NCBI RefSeq assembly: GCF_017874715.1
Contig: NZ_JAGGLR010000019.1
Coordinates: forward strand, 124,001 to 188,000
DNA: 64,000 bases
Reading direction: 5' to 3'
Origin: Streptomyces iranensis
GTDB lineage: Bacteria > Actinomycetota > Actinomycetes > Streptomycetales > Streptomycetaceae
A model generated the notes under the pieces. The model saw only the letters and a program-made list of their open reading frames with translations, had not been told where the DNA came from and made no database searches. Shown here piece by piece: positions 1 through 8,655 of the stretch (position 1 is the first letter of the stretch; the number at the start of each line of letters is the position of its first letter). The translations under genes were made by a program, and so were the position numbers.

Positions 1-1526
1 TAGGTGACGCCGGTCTCGGTGCGCATCTGCTCCAGCAGGCCGCGCAGCGCCCCGGCCAGGCAGCCGTGCTCCAGGCTGGACGGCCGCAGGTCGAAGATCA
101 GCTGGCGCAGCCGGCTGAGCGAGAGCTTCAGGGTCTCGTCCAGCTTGTCCATCACCCGCTGCTCGTCCGGGTCCCGCAGCCGCCGGCGCAGCTGCTGGAG
201 GCGGAGGCTGGCGGCGGTGATCACCTGGATGGTGTCGTCGTGGATGTCGGCGGCGATCCGGCCGCGCTCGGCCTCCTGGGCGTGGACCAGATGGCTGAGC
301 AGCGCCTGGCGGTCGCGGTCGGTGACCTCCAGCAGCTCCAGGCTGCGCTCCAGGACGAACTGGGCGCGCTGCACCTCGGTGATGTCGCGGATGGTCAGGA
401 CGGTGAGCAGGCCTTCCTCCGTACGCAGCGGACTGATGCTGACGTCGGCGGGGAACTGCTTGGCGTCGCTGCGCCGCCCGACCAGCTCCATGCTGTGGCC
501 GACCGGCTCCTCGAGGCTGTCGTCCCATTCGCGCAGCGAGACGGTGAGCGGCTGGTCGGGCAGCAGCGCCTCCACAGCCCGGCCGATCAGATGGTCGCGG
601 TCGTAGCCGAAGAGCGCCTCGGTGCGGTGGTTGGCCGCCTGGATCCGGCCGCTGGTGTCCACGATCAGCATCGCGTCCGGGGAGGACTCGATGAGCTGGC
701 GGAACCGGCTCTCGGCCGCCCGCAGCTGGCTGAGGTCGGCGACGAACACCACCCCGCGGGGCTGCCGGCCCTGCAGATGGCCGCCGCTGAACTGGGCGGG
801 GAACTCGCCGCCGTCGCGACGGCGGCCGCTCATCGCGGACGGCGTGGTGAAGACCCGGCCGATCAGCTGCTCGGAGGCGGTGCGGTAGCGCTCGGGGACG
901 AGGTCCCGCAGCCGCTTGTCGCGCAGCTCCGCCGAGCTGTAGCCGAACATGTGCCGGATGTGGGCGTTGGCGTACTCGATCCGGCCGCGCGGGCCGACCA
1001 CGAGCACTCCGCAGGGGGCGTGGCTGAGCAGCTCCAGGTACGAGTCCTCCAGGCGGTTGCCGACCAGGTCCTCGAACCGCCAGGAGGCGCGCTCGGCGCG
1101 GCGCAGCGGTTCGGCGCAGTCGGCGAGCAGCTCCGCGGACATGCTGAACTGATCGCGGGCGGCCCGGATGATCGCCTCGAGGATCTCCTCGGCGGGGGTG
1201 CCCTTGACCAGATAGCCGCTGGCCCCGACGGCGAGCATGTTCAGCACGGTCTCGCGTTCGCCGTGGGCGGACAGCGCCACCACCCGGGCCTCGGGGACCT
1301 GGTCGCGGATGGCCCGGACGCTGCCGGGGGCGTCGCCCCGGGGCATGTGCACATCCATGATCACGACTTGCGGGCGGTGGTCCACCGCCGCGCGCACGGC
1401 CTGCTCATGGTTGATGGCCAGGCCCACCAGCTCCAGGTCCGGGTGGGAGTCGATGAGGTCGGCGAGCGCCTCGCGGACGGCCGGGTCGTCATCGGCCACC
1501 ACAACGGCGATCCGGTTGTCGCCCAT
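1..1526 (-). CDS. Receiver-PAS-PAS-histidine kinase (partial, runs off the left edge)
   Basis: Signal-transduction protein; 508 codons are visible and the C-terminus lies beyond base 1. Residues 1-120 form a response-regulator receiver with acidic pocket D12-D14, phosphoacceptor D58 in IMDVHMP, S86 and K108. Two PAS domains follow (about 163-265 and 275-385), then a DesK/NarX-type dimerisation helix with phospho-accepting H429 in ERGRIAADIHDD. The HATPase domain should be outside the window. The ATG at 1526 has a strong AGGGAGGT ribosome site, and the stop of the upstream gene is only two bases away, so the two are co-translated. Having the receiver at the N-terminus of a HisKA_3 kinase is the reverse of the usual hybrid order. 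The PAS input is unknown; no membrane segment is visible, so it is probably cytoplasmic. Confidence 0.85.
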   Translation of the reverse strand, partial: MGDNRIAVVVADDDPAVREALADLIDSHPDLELVGLAINHEQAVRAAVDHRPQVVIMDVHMPRGDAPGSVRAIRDQVPEARVVALSAHGERETVLNMLAVGASGYLVKGTPAEEILEAIIRAARDQFSMSAELLADCAEPLRRAERASWRFEDLVGNRLEDSYLELLSHAPCGVLVVGPRGRIEYANAHIRHMFGYSSAELRDKRLRDLVPERYRTASEQLIGRVFTTPSAMSGRRRDGGEFPAQFSGGHLQGRQPRGVVFVADLSQLRAAESRFRQLIESSPDAMLIVDTSGRIQAANHRTEALFGYDRDHLIGRAVEALLPDQPLTVSLREWDDSLEEPVGHSMELVGRRSDAKQFPADVSISPLRTEEGLLTVLTIRDITEVQRAQFVLERSLELLEVTDRDRQALLSHLVHAQEAERGRIAADIHDDTIQVITAASLRLQQLRRRLRDPDEQRVMDKLDETLKLSLSRLRQLIFDLRPSSLEHGCLAGALRGLLEQMRTETGVT

Positions 1527-1528
1527 CG

Positions 1529-1960
1529 CTACCCACCTCCCTTGAGGACGGCGCCCTGCAGCTCGCGGGGCTCGAGTTCATCGCGCCGGCAGTGCGCCAG
1601 CGACGGCATGACCGCGGCCAGCGGCGCGACCAGCACGTTGTAGTGGCTTCCGATGCGGTCGCAGACGGCCACCGCGGTCGCGGCGTCCCAGACCGCGGCC
1701 CAGAAGGCCCAGTCGTGTTTCTTGTGGTTCCGCGCGGCGTCCAGGGCGGCCCGGCGCGCCACCGAGGCGGCGACCAGAATCCGGTACCGCTCCTCGGGCG
1801 TGGTGGTGCGGTGGACCACTGCCCAGCCCTCGGCGCGGGTCTGGCTGGACGTCTGCTTCCACAGATCGGCCACCCGGTCGATCTCCTCCGGGGAGAGGTC
1901 CTCGATATGGGTCAGGAATTGTAGGACTCTTCGTGAGTTAGGGCCGAAAACTACGCTCAT
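1529..1960 (-). CDS. Conserved hypothetical protein, 143 aa
   Basis: Unrecognised soluble protein, rich in Ala, Arg and Trp, with no membrane segment or signal peptide and no catalytic motif that I can name. The ATG at 1960 follows GGAGTGTCC. The gene ends two bases before the receiver-PAS-kinase gene and is the first gene of that pair, so it may be a partner or regulator of the kinase; this is inference from spacing only. Codon use and GC match the neighbours. Confidence 0.65.
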   Translation of the reverse strand: MSVVFGPNSRRVLQFLTHIEDLSPEEIDRVADLWKQTSSQTRAEGWAVVHRTTTPEERYRILVAASVARRAALDAARNHKKHDWAFWAAVWDAATAVAVCDRIGSHYNVLVAPLAAVMPSLAHCRRDELEPRELQGAVLKGGG

Positions 1961-2050
1961 AGGACACTCCAGGACGCATGGTACATCTACGGAACTGGTG
2001 AGCCGCCCGGGTGAGCCGCCCCGAGGCCGTCGGCGGCCGGTCGCTCCCTG

Positions 2051-2137
2051 GAACGTGGGCCTGTCCCGCCGCCGTGTCCGCCGCTTCCCGCCGCTTCCCG
2101 CCGCTTCCCGGCGGGCGGCCCGGCCCGGCCCACGTTC
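2051..2137. repeat. Perfect 11 bp inverted repeat enclosing a triplicated 10-mer
   Basis: GAACGTGGGCC at 2051-2061 is exactly inverted at 2127-2137. The spacer holds three identical copies of CCGCTTCCCG (2081-2110). It lies just downstream of the stop of the Ig-like repeat gene (2161) and upstream of the 143 aa gene, so it may act as a transcription terminator or transcript-end structure. There is no T-tract, so this is tentative. Confidence 0.45.
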
Positions 2138-2160
2138 TCCCTCGGCGCCACTCGCGGTCC

Positions 2161-3591
2161 CTAATCCCCGCGGCCCTGGGACATGTTGATGCTCGCCCTG
2201 GCGACGCCACCGCTCTTCTGGCCGATGAGCTGGAAGGACACACCGCTCTCATCCGCCGGAGTGATCTTGTACGAGCCCACGGCCGCAGCCTTGCCCCGGC
2301 TGTCCACCTGGAAGGTCCCGATCTTGCGCTGGGCCTTCGAGCCCGAACCGGCGTAGGCGGTCACCGTCTCGCCCGGGGCGAACCCCGCGACATAGAAGCT
2401 GAGCGTGGTGCCCGCCCTGCCGCCGAAGGCGCTGGGCTCGGCGGACGGGCTGTACGGCAGCACGGTGAAGCCCGAGCGGACCACGGCCCGGCTCTGGTCG
2501 CCGATCGCCATCAGCGTCTGCCGCCCCTTGAGGCCGAACGGCACGTTGAACGCCACGTCGCGGATCTGGCCCATGCCGTTGGCCTGGGCGGTGAAGGCCG
2601 GCAGACCGCCGGTGGAGTTGATGTAGACCAGCACCCGTTCGCCGGGCGCGAACTTGTTGGCGGACAGCGTGATCCGCTGGCCGGCCTTGAGCGCGTACGG
2701 CTTGGACTTCATCGACGGGTACATGGCCAGCATCTGGAAGGGTGCGGTGGCCGTGGTCTTGCTGCGCTTGCCCACCAGGACCAGGGTGCTGGAGCCGGTC
2801 GGGGCCACGCCCACCTTGATCGCCGCATGGGCGACGCCGCCGCTGCCGTCGGTGCGCAGCGTGGTGACGGGGATGCCGGTGGTCCGTCCCCAGAAGACGT
2901 CGATCGGCTCACCCGGGCGGAAGCCGCGGGCCGAGACCGTCACCACGTCGCCGGGGCGGCCCACCAACTTGTTGATCTTGGCGGTGCCGACCGCGCCACC
3001 GGTGATCACCTTGGCCTCCGCCGTCTTGCTGCTGCCGCGCTGCTGGGCGACCAGCGTCGCGGGCCGGTTGCCCGCGGTATCGGGCATGGTGAACCGGGCG
3101 TAGATCGACCCGAACCGGTCCGAGCGCACACTGCCGATGGCGCGGCCCTTGGTGTCCGACTTCCGGGCCTTGATCAGGATGTCCACGGTGGCCTTCTTGT
3201 CGAAGCCACCGCCCTCGACCGCGGCGCTGCCGCCGGGGGTGACCAGACCCGGGTTGATCACGATGATCGGGCCGGACGCCTGGGGGACCCGCTGATTGCC
3301 CAGCTTGATGGTCTTGGGCTGCTTGGGCGGGCGTATCTCCTGCTCCTGCCGGGAGTGCTGCTCCTTCTTCGGGGCGCTGCCGCCTCCGCTGCCGGTGGTG
3401 TTCAGGGCGCCTCCGAAGCCGCCGCGCGCGACCACCTGGACGAGCGATCCGACGATCGCGAAGACCACGAGTGCGAGCAGGACGGTCTTCCAGGTGAGCT
3501 TTTTCTTCTTCTCACCGTCGGGGGTGTTCTCCTCGTTCTCGGGATCATCCCTGTCCTCCGGAACATCCCAGTCGTCGTCGTACTCAGGCAT
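2161..3591 (-). CDS. Membrane-anchored protein with Ig-like repeats
   Basis: The first ~30 residues are very acidic (Asp/Glu-rich), followed by a lysine cluster and one membrane helix (about residues 32-54); the rest should lie outside the membrane. The exported part contains about four ~95-residue beta-rich repeats marked by G-F-x-P-G-E-x-V-x-V/A, resembling bacterial Ig/TIG-like modules that bind or space cell-wall polymers. No catalytic motif is seen. The ATG at 3591 is chosen because GGAGG lies 8 nt upstream; a GTG at 3600 would overlap that ribosome site. It is the last gene of the GtrA-GT2-GT39 operon, 24 bp after the GT39-like gene, which suggests that it is glycosylated by, displays or organises the operon's glycan. 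The partner is inferred, not shown. Confidence 0.7.
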   Translation of the reverse strand: MPEYDDDWDVPEDRDDPENEENTPDGEKKKKLTWKTVLLALVVFAIVGSLVQVVARGGFGGALNTTGSGGGSAPKKEQHSRQEQEIRPPKQPKTIKLGNQRVPQASGPIIVINPGLVTPGGSAAVEGGGFDKKATVDILIKARKSDTKGRAIGSVRSDRFGSIYARFTMPDTAGNRPATLVAQQRGSSKTAEAKVITGGAVGTAKINKLVGRPGDVVTVSARGFRPGEPIDVFWGRTTGIPVTTLRTDGSGGVAHAAIKVGVAPTGSSTLVLVGKRSKTTATAPFQMLAMYPSMKSKPYALKAGQRITLSANKFAPGERVLVYINSTGGLPAFTAQANGMGQIRDVAFNVPFGLKGRQTLMAIGDQSRAVVRSGFTVLPYSPSAEPSAFGGRAGTTLSFYVAGFAPGETVTAYAGSGSKAQRKIGTFQVDSRGKAAAVGSYKITPADESGVSFQLIGQKSGGVARASINMSQGRGD

Positions 3592-3615
3592 GGCCTTCAC
3601 CTCCTCTTCCCATGG

Positions 3616-5373
3616 CTACTGCACACGGTAGATTTCCAGCTTGATATTGCCCTGGGTTTCCGACCAGACGCGGGTGGAATTGCGCAGCGCCTGGAGAATC
3701 CAGTTCTCCCGGCCGTCGGAGTTGTTGGTCATCATCGATTTGCGCATCTTGTTCGACATGATGATGTAGTCGACGTTCTGCCATTTCTTCTTGAAGAGCT
3801 TGTCGCGCACATCCGGGTCCGACGAGGCGTTCCAGTGGGAATGCGCGTACGGGTAGAACGGGCGTACATCGTGCAGTTCACCCCACAGGTCGTCGTCCAT
3901 GATGATGCGCGAATTCGGCGGTACGTGCTTGCGCACCCAGGCGATCTGGGCATGCTGCATTCCGGTGAGGTTGATCTTGGACTGGTATTGGTCGGCGATC
4001 TGCGTACGGCCCTCGGTATTGGTGTGGACGAGATATCCGGAGGCCGGTGACACCAGCAGCAGAACGGCGACGAACGACGGTACGGCGACCCGGGTCAGAG
4101 AATGCGCGCCGCGCATGAACCGATTGGCGAACGAGCCCTTGAGCAGCCGGTCGGTGATCATGCCGATATTGAGCGCGAGCATCGGGATCAGCGGAGTGAC
4201 GTAGAAGTCCAGCACCACGCTGCCGCGCACCAGGTAGAAGGCGTATCCGAAGGCCAGCGTCCCTGCGATCAGGAAGCCCAGGTTGCGCCTGCGGTCCCGG
4301 GTGCCGATCCACAGGCACATCACCATCGCGCACACCCCGGCGATCAGCAGGAACTTGTCCCGGACCAGCCAGCTGGTCTGCAGCAGACCGGTGTGGCTGA
4401 AGAGGGTGCCCTGGTTGCGGTTGAGCTGCCACCACAGGGTGTAGAGCAGCGAGACATGGTCCGCGGGCGGGTTGTTCAGGTCGAAGTCGAAACCGCTCGG
4501 CAGCAGCTCGTTCTTGAGCAGTGCGTAGGTCACGTAGGCGCCGATCGGGGTGGCCGCGGCGAACGGCCAGAGGGTGCTGGTGAACCGGCTGCTGGCCGAC
4601 CCCTTGACCCTTCGGTAGAGCAGATACATGAAGCTGGGCACGAAGAAGATCGCGTTCTCCTTGGTGATCAGCGCGATCCCCAGCGCCAGTCCGCCGCCGA
4701 ACACCGATCTGATCGTGACTTCTCGCCTGAGCAGCATGAACAGGCTCAGCAGCAGCCAGAGCATCATCAGGTTGTCCAGCAGGACCTGCCGCTGGAAGTA
4801 GACCGCGATCGGCGAGACGTTGAAGAGGAACGAGGTGACGGTGGCGGCCAGCACACTGCCGGACAGCCGCCGGGTGATCTCGAACAGCAGATAGACGGCG
4901 ACCACATGCACCAGCAGCATCAGGAACCGTCCGGTGTTGATCGCGTTCCCGAAGGTCTCGAACTGCTTCGGCAGCGGGAAGATCCACCCGGCCAGGGTGA
5001 TCCAGCCCAGCGGGGCGTGGTCGTAGTCGTAGGTGTACGGGGACAGGCTGGTCTCCCGCACCACGGACCACGCCCGCTGCATGTAGATGCCCTCGTCGGT
5101 GAGGTAGAGGGGGTAGCGGAACAGGTGGTAGCCGTGGGTGAGCAGCCCGGTCAGCAGGGAGGCGACCAGGGCGATCCTGCCCTTGTTCCCCAGCGGCGGG
5201 AACCAGCCGCGCTCCACGGAGAACCGCGGACGGCGGCGGCGCGGACGCCGCGCGGGGGCCTCGGTGTTCTTGTCCGCGGCGGTGTGCTTGTCCGCCTCGG
5301 TGTTCTTGTCCGCGGTGTTCCGGCCTTCCGCGTCGACGGCCGCCGGCCGCGAGGGCGTGGGGTTATCCGACAC
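3616..5373 (-). CDS. GT39/ArnT-type membrane glycosyltransferase
   Basis: Polytopic membrane protein of the dolichyl-phosphate-mannose protein mannosyltransferase / ArnT fold (GT-C), expected to move a sugar from a polyprenyl-phosphate donor to an acceptor on the outer face of the membrane. Evidence: 585 aa, ~10-12 membrane segments, the N-terminal loop DEGIY with the catalytic Asp-Glu pair and a downstream DHAPLGW motif, then a C-terminal extracytoplasmic domain. The cytoplasmic N-terminus has a short repeat built on T-A-D-K-N-T-E and an Arg-rich stretch. The GTG start at 5373 follows GAGGAGGCGGAG and overlaps the GT2 stop by 11 bp, so translation is coupled. The acceptor could be a protein, perhaps the Ig-repeat protein downstream, or a wall polymer. 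Confidence 0.8.
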   Translation of the reverse strand: MSDNPTPSRPAAVDAEGRNTADKNTEADKHTAADKNTEAPARRPRRRRPRFSVERGWFPPLGNKGRIALVASLLTGLLTHGYHLFRYPLYLTDEGIYMQRAWSVVRETSLSPYTYDYDHAPLGWITLAGWIFPLPKQFETFGNAINTGRFLMLLVHVVAVYLLFEITRRLSGSVLAATVTSFLFNVSPIAVYFQRQVLLDNLMMLWLLLSLFMLLRREVTIRSVFGGGLALGIALITKENAIFFVPSFMYLLYRRVKGSASSRFTSTLWPFAAATPIGAYVTYALLKNELLPSGFDFDLNNPPADHVSLLYTLWWQLNRNQGTLFSHTGLLQTSWLVRDKFLLIAGVCAMVMCLWIGTRDRRRNLGFLIAGTLAFGYAFYLVRGSVVLDFYVTPLIPMLALNIGMITDRLLKGSFANRFMRGAHSLTRVAVPSFVAVLLLVSPASGYLVHTNTEGRTQIADQYQSKINLTGMQHAQIAWVRKHVPPNSRIIMDDDLWGELHDVRPFYPYAHSHWNASSDPDVRDKLFKKKWQNVDYIIMSNKMRKSMMTNNSDGRENWILQALRNSTRVWSETQGNIKLEIYRVQ

Positions 5374-6658
5374 GCGACTCCGCCTCCTCGGTGGTGGCCC
5401 GGTGGGCGCCTACGTGCTGTGTCTTCTCCCAGTCGTGGCGGCCGAGCATCTCCCGCCGCATGGCCCGCAGCGCGGCGTACGCCAGCACCATCTGGAAGGG
5501 GAACCAGGCGATGGCCATGCGCACGATGGCCTTCGGCGAGGCCTCGAGGCCGTGGGCACCGGTGAACTCGTACAGGCCGACCGCCTGGACCAGAAAGTGC
5601 GCGGCCAGCAGCAGAACGGGCAGATAGGAGCAGAGCGCGATCAGCACCGGCACCTTGAGGATCAGAATCATGCCGAGCGAGATCGGCAGATAGATGCCCA
5701 ACAGCGCCTGTCCGCGCGGGAACGCCAGGACGTAGAAGGCGAGCCAGCGCTGTTTGCGCGTCGGCATCTTCTTCCAGGTGCCCTTCTTCAGGGTCTGCAT
5801 GAAGCCCTGGCTCCAGCGGGTGCGCTGGCGGATGAAGTGGCCGAGGGTCGGCGGGGTCTCCTCCTTGGTCACATACCGGTCGTCGTAGACGACGCGCACC
5901 CGCTCGCCCATGGCGGATATCCGCAGCCCCATGTCGGCGTCCTCGGTGAGGTTGCGGTCGTCCCAGCCGCCGAGCCGCAGCAGCAGCTCACGGGCGAAGA
6001 AGACGGTGTTGCCGCCGAGCGGGATCGAGCCGTAGTGGGCGTGGTAGTGCAGCCGGCTCTTGAACCAGAAGAAGTACTCCAGGACATTGAGCGTCGAGTA
6101 CCAGTTGGACTCGTAGTTCATCAGCTGCACACCGGCCTGGACCACCTTGACCTTCTCCTGGACCATCACGGTGTTCACCAGGGAGAAGATCTCGGGGTGG
6201 ATGTCGTCCTCCGCGTCGAAGATCGTCACCACTTGGTTGGCGGTGTGCGGAAGGGCCGTGTTGAGGCCGTGCGGCTTGTTGATCGGCTTGTCGTCGAACA
6301 CCACGACCCGCACATTGTGCAGCCCTTTCCGCTTCAGGTCGTCGATCTTCTCCTCGGCCTTTTTGATCGTGCCGTCGTCGTCCTGTGAGCAGATCACGAA
6401 GACCTCCAGCAGTTCGGCCGGATAGTTGGCCCGCACCACGCGCTCGATGGTGCTCTGGATGACGTCTTCCTCATGCCGGGCGGGCAGCAGGACACTGAAG
6501 GAGATCTGGGGCGGCAGGAATTCATCCGGCGCCCGAGCCTTCCGTTCGGCGTCCGCCCGGTCCCAGGTGTAGAGCATGAGATAGAGGACATGGGCCGACT
6601 GCACGGTGAGCAGGATTGAGACCACGATCAGCACCAGGTAGACGATGGCGACAATCAT
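5363..6658 (-). CDS. Processive family 2 glycosyltransferase (cellulose synthase/hyaluronan synthase-like)
   Basis: Membrane glycosyltransferase that probably polymerises a beta-linked glycan from a nucleotide sugar. Seen: one N-terminal membrane helix, a GT-A catalytic domain with DAEDD (metal-binding DxD region), TEDADMGLR (catalytic base) and QRTRWSQG (the Q-x-x-R-W signature of processive GT2 enzymes), then three or four C-terminal membrane segments. The product is 431 aa, with no PilZ domain. The ATG at 6658 overlaps the TGA of the upstream GtrA gene (ATGA). A longer open frame extends upstream to 6868 but is antisense-free overlap with GtrA, so it is not used. With the nearby GH6 and GH5 enzymes, a beta-1,4-glucan product is the best guess; the substrate is inferred. 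Confidence 0.8.
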   Translation of the reverse strand: MIVAIVYLVLIVVSILLTVQSAHVLYLMLYTWDRADAERKARAPDEFLPPQISFSVLLPARHEEDVIQSTIERVVRANYPAELLEVFVICSQDDDGTIKKAEEKIDDLKRKGLHNVRVVVFDDKPINKPHGLNTALPHTANQVVTIFDAEDDIHPEIFSLVNTVMVQEKVKVVQAGVQLMNYESNWYSTLNVLEYFFWFKSRLHYHAHYGSIPLGGNTVFFARELLLRLGGWDDRNLTEDADMGLRISAMGERVRVVYDDRYVTKEETPPTLGHFIRQRTRWSQGFMQTLKKGTWKKMPTRKQRWLAFYVLAFPRGQALLGIYLPISLGMILILKVPVLIALCSYLPVLLLAAHFLVQAVGLYEFTGAHGLEASPKAIVRMAIAWFPFQMVLAYAALRAMRREMLGRHDWEKTQHVGAHRATTEEAESRVG

Positions 6659-7164
6659 CGGCTCCGCCTCCCCCAGACCCAGCCGGTACTCGACGCGAAG
6701 TTGACCGCGAAAGCCGCCGCGATGCCGAGGCCGTTCGCCAGCAGCAGATGCATTCCGGTGCGCACCAGTGACCAGACGATGAGCACATTGACCCCGAGCC
6801 CGCCCAGGACCGAGACATTGAACTTGATGAATCGTCCGAGGGATGGCGTGGCCACCGCGAAGGTCCACCGGTCGTTCAGCAGGTAGTTGTGAACGACGGC
6901 GATTTCCACCGCTATCGACGACGCCACCAGCAGCGGCAGTCCGGCCCAGTGATAGAGGACGAAGAGGACCACCGTGTTCACGACCACACCGCCCCCGCCG
7001 ACCACCGCGAAACGCAGGGCCAGACCGGGCATGCCCGCCATCGGGTTCCGGACCTGGCGGACTCGGAACAGCATTCCGGCCCGCCTGCGGGCATTACGGT
7101 CGGTGCTGTCCGCCTCTTCGCCCGGCTCTCCGGTGCGCTCGCTGAACGTTCGGAAACGCTGCAT
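6655..7164 (-). CDS. GtrA family membrane protein
   Basis: Small four-helix membrane protein of the GtrA family, which flips or supports flipping of polyprenyl-phosphate sugars in O-antigen and wall glycosylation. The conserved FAVVGG near the first helix, the NYLLNDRWTF segment and the C-terminal NFASSTGWVW are typical. It has 169 aa; the first ~45 residues are a charged cytoplasmic tail. The ATG at 7164 follows GAGGGAGT. It is the first gene of a four-gene operon and overlaps the GT2 gene by ATGA. It would supply the GT39-like enzyme with a lipid-linked sugar. Confidence 0.82.
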   Translation of the reverse strand: MQRFRTFSERTGEPGEEADSTDRNARRRAGMLFRVRQVRNPMAGMPGLALRFAVVGGGGVVVNTVVLFVLYHWAGLPLLVASSIAVEIAVVHNYLLNDRWTFAVATPSLGRFIKFNVSVLGGLGVNVLIVWSLVRTGMHLLLANGLGIAAAFAVNFASSTGWVWGRRSR

Positions 7165-7443
7165 CGCGACTCCCTCGACAGGAGGCTCTTATCGCCGTTG
7201 ACCCAAGAGTGCGTCACCCGAAAAGGAGGTAGTACCCGCGCCCGGGGGAGCGGGTGGTACACCTTCGGCGGACCCGTCCTATCCCCCGTATTGGGGAGAG
7301 CCGGGGCCGGGGTATCCGGACCGGTCCCCCAAAGAAGGGACGGGACGCTCACCCTCTCGCGGGTGCCAGTACCTGCGGGGGATGCCCAAAGATGAAATGG
7401 GCCGGACGGCCTTGCGTCCCGTGCGAGGAGAGTAGGTGACGTA

Positions 7444-8637
7444 ATGTCAGGTCACGTGATGTCACGCCATCCATTCGCCGGCCGGGCCGGAGCGGTCATC
7501 GCCGTGATGACACTCGCACTGGCCACGCCGGCTGCGGCAAGTGATTCCGATTCCAGTGGGTTGCACGATTCCGGTGGGCTGCACGATTCCGAATGGGCGC
7601 TGACCGCGCTCAAGGCGGAGCGCGCCTGGAAATTCAGCAAAGGGGCCGGAGTGACCGTGGCGGTCATCGGCACCGGGGTCGACGCCTCCCATCCGGATCT
7701 GCGCGGCCGCGTGGTCCGCGGAAAGGATTTCGCGGGCGGCACCGGCGGCTTCGGCACCCGGGACGGCGGCAAGTCGGCCGAGCAGTCCACCCATGCCGCC
7801 GGAATCATCGCCGGCACCGGCCGCAATTACCGCGGCGACGGGGTGTACGGGCTCGCGCCCAAGGCCAAGGTGATGCCGCTCGGCGTCTACCGCGACGGAA
7901 AGCCCCTCGCCGACCCCACCGCGAAGGCCATCCGGCACGCGGTGGACCATGGCGTGCGCGTCATCGACCTGGCCGTCAACTTCAAGCGGCCGACCCCCGC
8001 ACTGCGGTCCGCGGTGAAGTACGCCGTCGGCAAGGACGCCGTGATCGTGGCCGGTGCGGGCGACAACGGCAAGATCGGCAACCGGCCCACCTATCCGGCC
8101 GCCCTCCCCGGAGTGGTCGCCGTGGTGGCCACCGACAAGAAGGGCGCCGTCTGGACCTCCTCCCACCACGGCGGGAAGACCCTCCTGGCCGCCCCCGGCG
8201 TCGCCATCCTCACCACCTCCGGCGACAACGACTACTGGACCGGCGACGGCACCGGCTTCGCGGCGCCCTGGGTCGCGGCGGGAGCCGCGCTGCTGCGCTC
8301 GGAGCACCCCCGCTGGAACGCCAACCAGGTGGTCCAGAAGCTGATCGACACCGCCGACCGCAAGGGCTCCTCGGGCCATGACCCGCGCTATGGGTACGGG
8401 GTGATCGCCCCGGCCAAGGCGCTGGCGGACCGGGCCGCGCCCCCCGCCTCGACCGAGCTCTCCGCGCCCCGCCGCCATCCGTCCGCCACCCCGGACTCCG
8501 CCGCCCCCAAAACCGAGGGGGATGAATCCGCCCTGGTCACGATAGGTGTGGTGGCCGGGGTCCTGGTGCTGCTCGCGATCCTGGCGGTGGTGCTCATCAG
8601 CCGCCGCAGGCCGCCCGACAACTCCCACCGCGGCTGA
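7444..8637 (+). CDS. Membrane-anchored pseudo-subtilisin (mycosin-like, catalytic triad lost)
   Basis: 397 aa with a signal peptide (to about residue 32), an S8/mycosin-like domain (about 50-345), a Pro/Ser linker and a C-terminal membrane helix. All three catalytic positions are changed: the Asp motif VI-D-TG reads VIGTG (G76), the His motif H-GTHVAG reads QSTHAAG (Q114), and the Ser motif GT-S-FAAP reads GTGFAAP (G271). The surrounding fold motifs (HPDL, AGIIAG, FAAP) are intact. It should therefore not be a protease but could bind peptides or act as a scaffold or chaperone on the cell surface. The GH6 gene begins 18 bp downstream, so they form an operon. The GAGGAGAG site at 7425 supports the ATG at 7444. 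Confidence 0.85.
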   Translation: MSGHVMSRHPFAGRAGAVIAVMTLALATPAAASDSDSSGLHDSGGLHDSEWALTALKAERAWKFSKGAGVTVAVIGTGVDASHPDLRGRVVRGKDFAGGTGGFGTRDGGKSAEQSTHAAGIIAGTGRNYRGDGVYGLAPKAKVMPLGVYRDGKPLADPTAKAIRHAVDHGVRVIDLAVNFKRPTPALRSAVKYAVGKDAVIVAGAGDNGKIGNRPTYPAALPGVVAVVATDKKGAVWTSSHHGGKTLLAAPGVAILTTSGDNDYWTGDGTGFAAPWVAAGAALLRSEHPRWNANQVVQKLIDTADRKGSSGHDPRYGYGVIAPAKALADRAAPPASTELSAPRRHPSATPDSAAPKTEGDESALVTIGVVAGVLVLLAILAVVLISRRRPPDNSHRG

Positions 8638-8655
8638 GGCCGGGCAGGACTCGCC

